Positions 10,256 through 21,700 of a stretch of 64,000 nucleotides of DNA are shown here, piece by piece. Positions within the stretch are counted from its first letter, which is position 1. Each line of letters starts with the position of its first letter. Position numbers and translations under genes: made by a program. Source of the DNA: Fremontodendron californicum (taxonomy: Eukaryota; Streptophyta; Magnoliopsida; Malvales; Malvaceae); the NCBI GenBank assembly GCA_030761205.1, contig JAULJL010000002.1, positions 19,137,010 to 19,201,009 on the forward strand, in the 5' to 3' direction. The notes under the pieces were generated by a model. That model was not told the origin of the DNA. It searched no databases and saw nothing but the letters and a program-made list of their open reading frames with translations.

Positions 10256-11401
10256 TTGTTAAGAGTATTAAATCAAGCATACGTGGCTAATAATATATCA
10301 GTGGAAAAGCTGGATAGGTTGGTGGGAAACATCGCAGCAGATGACAACATATTTTTCAGCTATGAGGAGATACCACCCAACGGTATTGGATCGACGAAAG
10401 CTCTCCATATAACTACCACTTGTAAGATATTACGGAGGGTCCTTTTGGATAATGGTTCTTCACTAAATGTGATGCCTTTAGCAACCCTATCCAAATTCCC
10501 AGTGGATATATCCCATATGATACCAAGTTGCACGGTGGTCAGGGCTTTTGATGGAACTAGGAGAGAGGTTATAGGAACCATTGAAGTTCCTCTGGAGATA
10601 GGCCCATGCATTTATACAGTGAACTTCCAGGTCATGGATATTAATCCATCTTATAATTGTTTGTTGGGAAGGCCATGGATACATTCAGCTGGGGCTGTAC
10701 CCTCGTCTCTCCACCAAAAGCTAAAATTTGTGATGCAGGGCCGGTTGATCACGGTATCAGGGGAGGAAGACATAATAGCCTCCGCATCAACTGAATCTCC
10801 TTATGTGGAGCCCAATGAAGATGCAGTGGAGTGTTCTTTCCGTTCTTTGGAATTTGTAAATGAAGTTTTCGTCGCTGAAGGACGAAAAATTCTGAAACGG
10901 AGGCTATCCAAGAACACAAGGCTGGGGGTAAGAACCACCGTAAGAAAAGGCTGCAGGGCTGGAAAAGGACTCGGGAAATATCTTCATGGGATGACTCGAG
11001 CCATAGAATTAAAAAGAAAGAGAGACCCGTTTGGCCTAGGGTATCTTTCGAAGGCCCATGCAAAAAGGAAACAAGTTGAAAGGAATCAACAAAGGAGGAT
11101 GGCCCATTTTACGGGTATGGATATTGAGTGGGAGCCTATGAGATTCCCACCTATCCTTCACAGCTTCCGCTCAGTCGGTTCTCTGTTCGGAGAAAAGAAT
11201 TCTGATGATGTGCTCGTAATGATAGAGCATGTTTTCGAGAGGTTCCAGGTGAATAGGGATGAGCAGATGTATGACGTGGAGATCTGCACGACTGAGAAAG
11301 ACAGAATTGAAAGAGAAAGTGCTAGCTGGATGGTGCGACCTTGTCCACCAGGATATAGACTAACCAACTGGAGTGCGACTGAGTTGCCCATAGTCTTTTA
11401 G
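10256..11401 (+). pseudogene. Ogre-1 retropepsin-like protease with downstream G-patch
   Basis: This is the continuation of the gag-pro reading frame after a break at 10238. The protease shows LLDNGSS near residue 65 (catalytic Asp kept; Asn where Thr or Ser is usual) and the second hallmark LLGRPW near residue 136. From about residue 221 to 264 a G-patch follows (KGCRAGKGLGKYLHG, then FGLGY), a glycine-rich RNA-binding module. The frame ends with a TAG at 11399 where Ogre-2 has AGG at the same place, so the stop is a point mutation. Twelve bases later a GTAAT matches the splice donor of the pro/RT intron. RT, RNase H and integrase of this element are not in the window. Confidence 0.85.
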
Positions 11402-11412
11402 TCTATTCCAAA

Positions 11413-11593
11413 GTAATACTTAAAAAAAAAAAACAATCTTAATTATCTTTACCCTGAGATATTAAGAGTTTTTTTTTTTTTTTTTTCTGTAATGGGCTTT
11501 TTTAACTATTTTCATTCAATAAATAACAAGCACAATGCATTATCCATATTGATGTGTCCATATTCTTTCATTTTTGTTATTTATTTTATATAT
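11413..11593 (+). other. Start of pro/RT intron of Ogre-1, truncated
   Basis: GTAATACT at 11413 aligns with GTAATGCT at 62008 in Ogre-2, and the following text (attaagag, attcaataaataa, ttgatgtgtcc) aligns with the Ogre-2 intron. There is a 16-20 base T run near 11471. The match to Ogre-2 stops at about 11590, before the acceptor, where copia-derived sequence starts. Confidence 0.7.
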
Positions 11594-11792
11594 TTGTTAT
11601 GGCTCATGTTGTTACTTTAACAATTGTGTTCCAAATTGCTAATCGAAACATGTATATGCCCTAGAGCCAATCGGTTGTTAAACAGGCATAAATTCCTAGT
11701 TGTTAAACACTAGTTATTTATTTTACACAATTCCTAATCGAAAGAGTTCGGCATTGGATACGTTAGCGATTGGCTTAGTGCAAGTGGGAGAT
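11594..11792 (+). other. Rearranged junction made of copia fragments
   Basis: Three pieces lie in a row. Positions 11597-11623 are an exact 27-base reverse complement of 18047-18073 (copia internal region). Near 11650-11692 lies a fragment of the copia LTR 5' end (tgccctagagccaatcgg). Positions ~11740-11792 match the copia internal 3' end at 18190-18259 (gcgattggcttagtgcaagtg), including its purine tract. Most of the body of an older copia element has been lost here. Confidence 0.6.
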
Positions 11793-12067
11793 CGTTGGTA
11801 TATACCCTAGAGCCAATCGGTTTGGTCAGGCATAAATTACCAATAATATAAACAGATCACAATATCTTAGTGATACAAGTTTTCCTTAATGTTAGTACAA
11901 TGATAAAGAGTTATTAAGTACTAATCGGATAAAGCCCATGGAACGTAAAGGCCTTGCAAATGAATTATTTATAATTGTGAGATCCTTATGCATCAAAGCC
12001 ATGTTCCTAAAATAGTTCATGGTCATCGTATTGCCAAGACGGGGCATTGGAAATGCTCAAAGACTAG
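11793..12067 (+). repeat. Outer copia LTR, segment 1 of 3
   Basis: It begins CGTTGGTATATACCCTAGAGCC (expected TGTTGG) directly after a copia 3' internal end, so it is a 3' LTR. It matches the first 275 bases of the LTR at 12068 and stops at AAAGACTAG, where the inner copia element is inserted. The LTR resumes at 24236 (TACATGTTAAGCC), is split again at 24573, and ends at 35414 with CCCAACA. Confidence 0.85.
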
Positions 12068-13884
12068 TGTTGGTATATGCCTTAGAGCCAATCGGTTTGG
12101 TCAGGCACAAACTACCAATAATGCAAACCCATCACTATATCTTAGTGATACAAGGTTTTCCTTCATGTTAGTACAATGTTAAAGAGTTATTAAGTACTAA
12201 TCGGATGAAGCCCATGGAACATAAAGGCCTTGCAAGGGAATTATATATAATTATGAGATTCTTATGCATCAAAGCCATGTTCCTAAAACTTTTCTTGGTC
12301 ATCGTATTGCCAAGACGGGGCATTGGCAATGCTCAAAGACTGGTACATGTTAAGCCTACTTACTTAGTAAGCAACTGATCTCACGTGTTCAAGTATAAGG
12401 GATACTTTAGGATAACATGTAGGTGCTTGTCTGTTGAACATGTTCACTGAACATGGCCCAGTGTGAGAACTCCATTTGGTATTGTCACTCAAGTGTCTAT
12501 GGAAATGTTCTCACATGTCAGTCGTGTAAGTAGTACTCTGACTTGTGATACCAGGTCATCTTGTATGGAGAGTGTCATACTTTGATTCCATCACGAACGG
12601 GTCCTAAACAGGAGTGATGCGTATGGTAGGGTGGTTTTGGGTATGAGATGAACCATACGAGGATGGATGAGTGATCCAGAGAGGATTCACCACTCCAAGT
12701 GACATCGGAGACATATCTCTTCTGTTCTTGGCTTAAGTTAACTTGATGGAATCTCTGGCCAGAGTATGGTGAATTTAGGAGAAATAGTTTCTCTAAGTTC
12801 ACAAAGTTAACCAATAGCTGCAAGAACTAATATGGATTGAACCTGAGTAGACACTGCACCATGCTCATGGCCTTTTCGGGATATTTGGTGAAAGGACCGA
12901 ATTACACTGATAGACTGAACACGAAAGGTTATGTCGAGACTAACTTACCCTCCAGTATTTGGGTGGTCATGATGGCTTGCTAGAGTCTGCTCATGATCTA
13001 TGAATGTAAATTAATTAGATTAATTTATATTCATTGCCAACATATTGGAAGCCTAATGGATCACACACAGAAAGGTGAATTAAGAGATTAAAATGAAAAG
13101 AGCCTAATTGATTAATTTGAGAATTTAATCAATAGGGACTTAATTAAATAGTTTAATTAAGTGGAAGGGCTTGAGGGCAAATACATAAGAGTTATTGTGC
13201 ATAGTCCAAACCCTGAAGTGATTTCTGCCCCCTATATAAAAGAAACATGTGATAGCCAACCTCCTTATGGCCCCCTAGCCGCATATGTATATGCTTAGAG
13301 ACTTTGGTGTCTTCTTGATTTCTTGACTTCCTCCTTGCCTCTTCATGGATTGCTAGAGAGGAAAATGTTTTCTTTCAAGAGAGCAAAGGAATAGAGTGAA
13401 GAAGAAAGAAGATCAAGATAACATTATGGTTGGCGCACCAAACCCGGAGAAGAAAGAAAAGCATTTCCTTTTTCTTGATACTTATGAAGCATTAGGCCAT
13501 AGATGTTTATTTAGACGGGGAGAGGTTTCTTGAAACCTAACCTACTAGCATCATTTTTCGCAAGACTCCAATCCTACCTTATGAAGGTTTTCTTGATCAT
13601 CTTGTGCGGATTACCGTTAGAGGCCAGACACTTGTGTGGCTTGAAGTCTCGGTTTGACAACTTGGTGTTCAAGATTGAGCTGGCTGTTTGTAAACTCAAG
13701 ATTACTAGATCTTTGAGTTAAGGTATGATTCTTGATCATATCTATGCTTTATAATTACAAGATCGCATTAAAATTTTACAAGTATGATCCTGTTAGATTC
13801 GGCTATCTCTTTGTTTATTATTCCGCTGCGTTCATCTTCTTCTTTAATTCGATTATTATTTGAGCATGAGGTCGAACCCCAACA
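12068..13884 (+). repeat. Left LTR of inner copia element
   Basis: It starts TGTTGGTATATGCC and ends CCCCAACA, 1817 bases, followed by a PBS. A TATATAAA box lies at 13233 and is the likely promoter. The matching box in the right LTR is damaged (taaataaa near 23577), while that of the outer copia LTR is intact at 34712. Confidence 0.88.
13233..13240 (+). promoter_or_regulatory. TATA box in copia LTR
   Basis: TATATAAA lies in the sequence ccccctatataaaagaaac, about 650 bases before the LTR end. Transcription would start about 30 bases downstream and define the U3/R border. The promoter role is inferred from the motif and its place in the LTR. Confidence 0.55.
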
Positions 13885-13885
13885 G

Positions 13886-13897
13886 TGGTATCAGAGC
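13886..13897 (+). other. Primer binding site, initiator tRNA-Met (copia)
   Basis: TGGTATCAGAGC stands one base after the LTR end. It is the standard sequence complementary to the 3' end of plant initiator tRNA-Met, which primes most copia elements. Confidence 0.9.
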
Positions 13898-15098
13898 CTA
13901 GCTTGTAATTTTTCTTGTGATTTACATGTTTAATTATTGATAATATTCAATTGGATTGAATTGTGTGTTGGTCTAGCAAAGTTCCATCAAGAAAAACGTT
14001 TTCTTGTTTTGTTTCAATTCTGACAGCTTCTGTTTGCAATCTGATCCTGGTGTTTAAAATTGATTTTATCAATGTTTAACCTTTCCATATGATTGAGTGA
14101 CACAAAGAAGTTAAAAGAAACAAGTTTGGATTTGATTTGGATTGGTTTTGGTGCTTGAATTTCGAATAACACAAGTGCAGGATTTTTCTGTACACCTGCT
14201 GTAAGTTGCGGTTTTGACATGGTTAGAGGTGTCCAAAAATTTTGAAAATTTGAGGAGAAGTCCAAAACATGTCTATTTTGATGCTTTAATTTTTTGTGAA
14301 TTTTTTGATTTTTTCTGATTGCCGGAACGGCCTCTCAAAGTTGTGCAAACAATTTGCATGGTTGCTGGAATTTTCTGGGCAGCCTTGAGTTCTTGAATTT
14401 GATTATTGAATTGTAGGTATAATTGGCTAAAAATCAAAAAATGAATTGTGTGTGAATTTTTTACCACTTAGCCACCAAAAGAGGTGGCTGCTTTGAGGCA
14501 AACGTTGCCCCAACAAGGGCTGCAGGTTACGGCAGCGTGACTTACTAAAGATGGGAGACAGCTACACATAAAAGTTGTGTGCTAGGGCATCACCTTCTAT
14601 TTTTGGAAATTCTTATTCTTTGTAATTTTGGACTTGTGGAAATTGTTTTCTTGTCAAGATTGTATTTCTAAGAGTTAGGAATACACCTAAGCTTTCCTTG
14701 TGGAAATTGTTTCCTAGTTGAACAAGGACTCCTAAATGTTAGGAGAAGATATGAAACTTTCCTTGTAGAGAAAGTTTCCTAATCAAACTTGGACTTCTTA
14801 AGGTGTTAGGAAATCTAATTAAATAGTTTAATTGGATTGAAGATTTTAATTCAATGAATCCTAATTGGATTTGGACTCAAGTAAATTGAATTAAAATTAA
14901 AATTGCTAGATAATTTGAGCCAAGTATATTTAAATGAGTTTAAATATTACTTTCTTTAAATGACACACAAGATTACTAAGTGATATTAAATATGTATGCA
15001 TTTAATTTTATGCTTTATGATGTGATTATGAAAGCATGAGGATGGTTATGGACTTAGACTTAGGTCATGGATGGTTAAATTTTCTTTTTGGTATCTTT

Positions 15099-15106
15099 TA
15101 TAAATA
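15099..15106 (+). promoter_or_regulatory. TATA-like box inside copia internal region
   Basis: TATAAATA is followed by a pyrimidine-rich, AT-poor stretch (ctgcgaaccctgccttctc) that resembles a transcription start region. It lies 1.2 kb inside the element and outside any LTR. The function is not shown; it could be a chance match in AT-rich DNA. Confidence 0.3.
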
Positions 15107-16527
15107 GGGTCTGCGAACCCTGCCTTCTCTTATTTATTTCTAGAGTTGTAAATTCTCTTCTCACCTAACTCCCCTCGAATGTAACTCGAGGTTTCTATCA
15201 AAGATGTGTAAATGTTATATAGTTTTGTAGATTTAGATTTAGGCTAAGATTAGAATTTATGTAATTCCCAAATGTAAGGAGACAAGGCGCCAAGAAGAAG
15301 GACCAAGGAGATCACCATCAAGATTTATGAAGACTATGTATAGTATCCCTCAGAATTTGACCAATTAGTTTCCTAATGGCTCAAGGAAACTGGAGTAGTA
15401 AAGTCCACAATCATCATAGTAGATTGCATGAGATAGATTTATTTTTGAGTTTATCTATGTGATATATATTCGAATAAATGCTATGCATGTCAATCAACAA
15501 AGAAAAGCAATCAGACTTAATTTATGAAATAAAGAAATCCCTCATTAAATTATATTGAGTCCATGTTACGCATGATAAGTTGCCTTCCACCATCTTAACA
15601 AGATAACTAGAGTTCTTCCAGTAGGAGGCTTGTTGAGTCACTCAAGGTCAAACTACTGTACGAATATGTTTGAGTTATAGAAGGTGGGTCTTACTCAACT
15701 AATGTTATGTTATCCGGATGCATCAAACTTGATCACATGACATTTAGAGGCAAAGGTTAGGCGAAATGCATATGATGCATTTAGGCAAAGAGTTGTCACC
15801 TAACTGATCAAGGAGTTGCATAGAGATGCAATTGGTAAGCAAAGTTACCTACTCAATTAGTTTCAACATGGCTTGTTGAGTCACTCAAGGTCATGGTGGG
15901 ATGAAATGGGTCCTTGCTCACTAAGAAGTTTAAAAGTTAAATTTCTCGAATAGTAGAGGAGGGCTACTATGTTGACAAAATAGTGAGAACAATCATTCAA
16001 ACTTTAAAACCTGGTTTTAATAATTGCAATTTGCATAATGACATTATATGCATTGGTTTATATGGGATATAAATTGTCATGGCAGGTTAACTAGTCACTT
16101 GATTGCATACTTGATGCAAAGTCGATTTCACTAATCAATGAAATGAATGTGTATGTCCTTAATGATCCATGAGGTATATTGCAATGAGAAGTTCAAACAT
16201 CTCGAGGAATTGTTCCCAATGAAAGATGATTAGAAGGTAGCCTATGAGGCATCATGTGCTAATGAATGCGTCAACAAGTTTGAGAAACTTGGTTGATTTA
16301 TGGATCATAAATCTAAGTATGGACTTAGTTCTTTCTTCATTGTCTAAGAGCAATTAGCAAGTCGTGTTGTAGGACAAAATGAACCGATTGGTGTTGCTAA
16401 ATGTGCTCACAAGATTAGAAGATCATCCACTTTGTTACTTCCACCAGGGGAAAGTAACCGAAGAAATGTTCTTCAAAGTTATGATGATGAGATGAAGAAA
16501 GAAATTGCTATCGATCAAAAGGGCATA

Positions 16528-16602
16528 CCATCATTTTGGCAATGCAAGGCATTGGAGGCTTAAATGCAAGAAGTATATTCGATACTTGAAAGGAAGTGAA
16601 AC
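16528..16602 (+). pseudogene. Copia gag zinc-knuckle remnant
   Basis: Read in the frame of cat-cat-ttt-ggc, the translation is HHFGNARHWRLKCKKYIRYL. It resembles a copia gag knuckle whose first cysteines are lost but whose final H-W-x3-C is kept. The flanking frames are full of stops. The preceding bases (from about 16200) look like decayed gag capsid but cannot be read through. Confidence 0.5.
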
Positions 16603-18244
16603 TTGAGAAATTTTACTTCATGGTTATTATGAGTTTGTTTTCACTACCTTTAGGTATATGATACCTATAAAATTGGTTCAAAGATATGTATGACATATAG
16701 ATGGAACCAATGACAACGACAAGTGAAAAAGAATAAGACCGAGGAGGTGGCAACCTAGTTGATACTTGATCAAGCTTCCCAACCTATTCATGATGAATGT
16801 TTTAGAAACATTATCATTGATATTTTGGTTATGCTAGCATTAGATGCTTGGCCATTCATCCTAGAATGAACCGAAAGGTCATATGGAATTGTTCCATATC
16901 ATGGTCTTATGACACTCATAATCAGCTAGAAACTTGCATAAAAGATAATCAAAGGTTGTTCAAGTCAGAGTTATAAGATCAAAAGTATATAGATACTAGT
17001 AGTTTATTTGATTATGAATCAAAGGAAATTTTATACAAAACTTGACAATTAGATGAGCTTTGGCTCAAGGAATTTCATAATGAGATTATGAAACTAATTT
17101 AGTTAAAAAACATTCTTATTAAGATATGATCTAAATGAAGAATGGCTTGAAACTAAATTGATTGATTATCTAAAAGAATTCATATCAGATGAATTGGATG
17201 GACATAACTATGTAATGACATAGAAAATTCCATGATGCTCCAAATAGCCGAGATTGCCGAGACACTAACCTATAAAGGATTTCAAGTTGTAATGCTAAAA
17301 TAAACATTCATATGCGATATGAGACGTTTATTTTTAAGATTACAAATGTTCATTCAAAAGAGTTTTGAATTCATATCCCATAGGAAAGTAAATGAGTTTA
17401 CTTTGAATGTTTTTACACAAGTAGGAAACAGTGGGAGTTTTTTGACATTTAAAAGTTAAAGGTCATAAGTTGAAATCTAATATTATGCATAGGATGCATA
17501 AAGGCACAAAGATTTAGTAGAATGCATTATGATGCATTACTTATACGAGATGAGTCTACTAAACATAATGAATAAGTAGGATGCATAGTGATGCATTACT
17601 CATAGGAGTTGAGTCTACTTAATAGAACGTTGTTATACAATGGATTGAGATATCTAGTTTTGATAATGACATTCAAGAGTTGAATTTATCAAAAGGATGA
17701 GATATCTTTTGTGCACACTTAAGGGTTAGTGGGAGTAATACAGATTATTCATCAAACAATCTATATAAGATACATTGGTGATTAAAAGGTGAATCGACCA
17801 GTTATGCTAAGCTCTAATAGATTTAGCAACAACTGATTGGATTAAATGTTAAATGAGTTTAACATAGAGAAAATCCAATAAGTGACTTAAGGCCATGATG
17901 TAAATGAAATCAATCATTTGGAAACGTTCCAAATCAGAGAGGACTGAATTATTTATATTCTAAGTCAGAATACAAGCCTTTTGTTTAAGGATATAAAAAG
18001 GTGTATTTGGATCGATAGCTCACTAGGCTAATTTAAAGATTCCTAGTTGTTAAAGTAACAACATGAGCCATAAGGAATTGGGTTTCATTGTGATCCGGAT
18101 AAGTATTTTGACTATGATACTAGAGATTATCAAATGAATATGATCAAAGCATATTCTCACAACGATGTACTAAGGCTATGTCCTAGTAGAGACACAATTG
18201 CTAATTGAAAGAGTTATGCATTGGATGCGTTAGCGATTGGCTTA

Positions 18245-18258
18245 GTGCAAGTGGGAGA
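18245..18258 (+). other. Polypurine tract of inner copia element
   Basis: GTGCAAGTGGGAGA lies directly before the right LTR start at 18260. It is the expected primer for plus-strand DNA synthesis. The same text precedes the outer copia LTR at 11793. Confidence 0.65.
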
Positions 18259-18259
18259 A

Positions 18260-18767
18260 TGTTGGTATACGCCCTAGAGCCAACCGGTTTTGTCAGGCAT
18301 AAACTACCAATAATGCAAACCCATCACTATATCTTAGTGATACAAGGTTTTCCTTCATGTTAGTACAATGATAAAGAGTTATTAAGTACTAATCGGATGA
18401 AGTCCATGGAACATAAAGGCCTTGCAAAGGAATTATATATAATTGTGAGATCCTTATGCATCTAAGCCATGTTCCTAAAACGGTTCCTGGTCATTGTATT
18501 GCGAAGACGGGGCATTGGCAATGCTCAAAGACTGGTACATGTTAAGCCTACTTACTTAGTAAGCAACTGATCTCACATGTTGAAGTATAAGGGATACTTT
18601 AGGATAACATGTAGGTGCTTGTCTATTGAACAAGTTCATTGAACATGGCCCGCTATGAGAACTCCATTTGGTATTGTCACTCAAGTGTCTATGGAAACGT
18701 TCTCACGTGTCAGTCGTGTAAGTAGTCCTCTGACTTGTGATACGAGGTCATCTTGTATAGAGAGTGT
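18260..18767 (+). repeat. Right LTR of inner copia element, first part
   Basis: It matches the left LTR from TGTTGGTATA up to GGAGAGTGT, where an Ogre-type solo LTR is inserted. The last five bases, AGTGT (18763-18767), are the target-site duplication of that insertion. Confidence 0.88.
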
Positions 18768-21700
18768 TGTAGACACCTAATTTTGTCCGGACCACTAAAA
18801 CATGTATGTTTTCTTCCTAAATTGATGTTTCAGAATGTAAAACAACTTTTTTCATCCTGCAGGTGGTACCCGAGACTTAGTTTAAGAGGGTGAGCATAAA
18901 AAGTCAAACTCCATAAAAGTCAACCCCAGAAAAAGTCAACCCCAAAAAAGTCAACTCTAGAAAGTCAACTACTGAAAAAGTCAACTCACTTTCAAAATCA
19001 AGATTTTTAGTTCAATTGAAAAATGGCGAAAGAATTTTGATAATCCAACGTCTACATCGAAAGATATGGAGTTCGAAAGTTGGGTTATGGAGATTCAGTA
19101 GAAAGGAAACCCTAAGCCGGGAAATTTGGGGAAAAGTGCTTAAACGATCGAATTGGTCAAAATTAAAGGTTTAAAATGAAATATAAGCACTGAATACGGG
19201 TATTGGAGAAGCTACTTGAAAGAAAAACTGAAAGAAAAGTCAATCCGGGAGAAAACCGAGAATTAGGGTTTTTGGTGGATTTTGGTAAAATCGAGAAGAA
19301 TTACAGAAATGGCCTGACTTGGTAAGACAAAAGCCCCTAATGGATGAGGAAAGATTAAAAAGGGATAACCCCAAGGCTCAATTTGAAAAAAAAATATAAA
19401 AATTGGACTTATTTTTGTGCAAAACCGGGTTTAGGAGGCAAAAGGATAAAATTGGAAAAATTGGGAAAAATAGCAAATGGACTCCAAAAATTCTAAAAAT
19501 TTGCAAATATCATTCCTAAATCATTTGGAAGAGATTGGCGAAAGAAAATCTTGATTCGGAGTTCGTTTGCAAAATAGCCAAATCTCGGGTCTCTTATGTA
19601 GAAATTCAAGAAGATAAATCTCGAAAAAATAGCAAATGGACTCCAAAAATTTTGAAAATTTGCAAATATAATTTTTAAATTATTTGAAAGAGATTGGCGA
19701 AAGAAAATCTTGATTCGGAGTTCGTTTGCAAAATGGCCAAATCTCGAGCCCCTGTGCAAGTAATTCAAGAAGATAAATCCCGAAAAAAATACCAAATGAT
19801 TTTCAAAAATTATGAAAACTTCTAGATCACACTTTTAAATTATTTGGAAGAGATTGGTGAGGAAAAATCTTGATTTGGAGCTCGTTTAAAAAATGGTTAA
19901 ATGTGGGGGCATGAAAAGGCATTTTTGGAAGAAAAAATCCAAATAAATAGCAAAAGGACTCGGAAAATTTTGAAAACTTCCAGAATTCAATATTTCATTA
20001 TTTTGAAAGTATTAAAAAAATAAAATTTGAATTTGGAGTCCGTTTGCCATTTATTTGCATCCGGGGGGCAAAATGGTCATTTTACCCAAGCAACCGAAAA
20101 GAACTTCTTTTGGCCTTTCAGAAAATCAGACTTGGGCTGGAAAAGAGAGTGCTGGCCTGCCAAGGCCCAAAGGAAGGAGGAAGCTTCTGATTTTTCAATC
20201 AAAAGGCCAAGAATTAAGAGTTAGTTAGAGATTTTTTTGATCAAGCCATTTTGATTAAGCCACATAGGCCAATGCATGAAGAGGGAGAGTGTCAACATTA
20301 TTCTTGAATAGCTGTAATTATGGACAACTGATACACTAATCTAAGGGTGATAAATTCATGATTTTTCACCTTGAATCACTAGCCCTTGGATGGAATTTGG
20401 TTGGAATCAAAATGACAACATCCTAGGAGGAGAGAGGGTCCATTCGGCCAGGCTATAGGGGGAGGCAGAATTTTCATTTTGGGGGACTTCATTTTCAAAT
20501 TTCTTCTTGGTTTTGCTTAGTTTTTTCTCTCCTTGGTTGAAAGCAAAAAGAAAAAGTTTAGAAAAGAAAGAAAAGTTTGAAGAGATAAAGCTTTAAATAT
20601 AGCTTCTTGAGGTTGCTTTTAGCACCAACTCTTGCACTTTCTTGATTTTCCATTCTTGTTTTTGCTGTTTTTTATTATTATTAGGTGAGTTTTCGTTTTT
20701 AAATAAGTGTTTTTTTATGTTCTTCTTAAGTTCTTTCTTGATCTCTTTCTTAAATAATTTTTACAATTTGTTTTCCTTATTTTTCCTGCTATGGCCGAAT
20801 GGCCTATATTTTTTTATTATTATTGTTGTTGTTTTGGCTTTAATTTCTCATGTTATTTATGTTATTTTCTTTAGTATTGATGTTTTAAGTGTTTTTCTAC
20901 TTCATATACTTGAAGCATGTTTTAATTTGGATGCTTTGTTTGTTGAATATCATGTTCTTGCAATTTTAAATTTCTGTTTTCATAATGTTTAAATTTGTTG
21001 ATGTTTTATATTTAGTATATCAAGTGTTTGTGAAAATGCATGTTAGTTTTAATATTTCTACTTTGTGTTTGCATGATTTGAGTGTTATGTTTTAGTTGAG
21101 CATGTTAGTATATCAAGTGTTTGAGAAAATGCTCATTAGTTTTAATATTTCTACTATGTATTTGCATGATTTGTGTGTTATATTTTAGTTTTGCATGTTA
21201 GTATATCAAGTGTTTGTTAAAATGCCATGCTTGTTGGAGCTTGAGGCTATTCGGCTACTCCATGTGTTTTACATTGTATGTGCATTTTTGCCATGTTAGT
21301 TGGTAGGTTTTGCATTTGCATGACATTTTATTGAGTATTTAGTTTAAGTATACCAAGTGTTTGTGAAAATGCCATGCTTGTTGGAGCTTGAGGCCATTCG
21401 GCTACTCCATGTGTTTTGCATTGTGTGTTGCATTTTTTGCTATGTTAGTTGATAGGTTTTAGCCAAGTTTTTACTTTTAATCTAAGCTTTTTCAAAATCG
21501 TTTTCAAACAATCACAAAGTATTTTTGTTTTAGAATATTTAATTTGATATATTTTCCTAGGGTAGCCGGATATCTTTTTAGATATACGGATTTCCTTAAT
21601 TAAAGGAAAAAATACATTTTCATGCATTGCATTTTCCATATTCATGCATTTTATATAATATGTGATTTTTTCTATGATATTGTTATGATTTTGAGTTATG

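Larger units (their letters stand above)
13898..18259 (+). other. Copia internal region, no open reading frame
   Basis: About 4.4 kb without any ORF over 85 codons on the plus strand. It contains a ~65-base imperfect triplicate at 14635-14815 (tttccttgtggaaattgtttcct and variants), a TATA-like box at 15099, a repeated phrase gttgagtcactcaaggtca (15632 and 15870), a gag zinc-knuckle remnant near 16528-16602 and a duplicated ~60-base phrase (gatgcattactcataggag) around 17500-17640. A purine-rich tract gtgcaagtgggaga precedes the right LTR. RT and integrase motifs were not found. This may be a non-autonomous element that kept only gag-derived sequence. Confidence 0.65.

Noticed and set aside
19493..19795. 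100-codon minus-strand ORF in the solo LTR (and 39867-40477 minus)
   Set aside because: Repeats of the 159-bp subrepeat read backwards; frame and length follow the repeat and not a gene.
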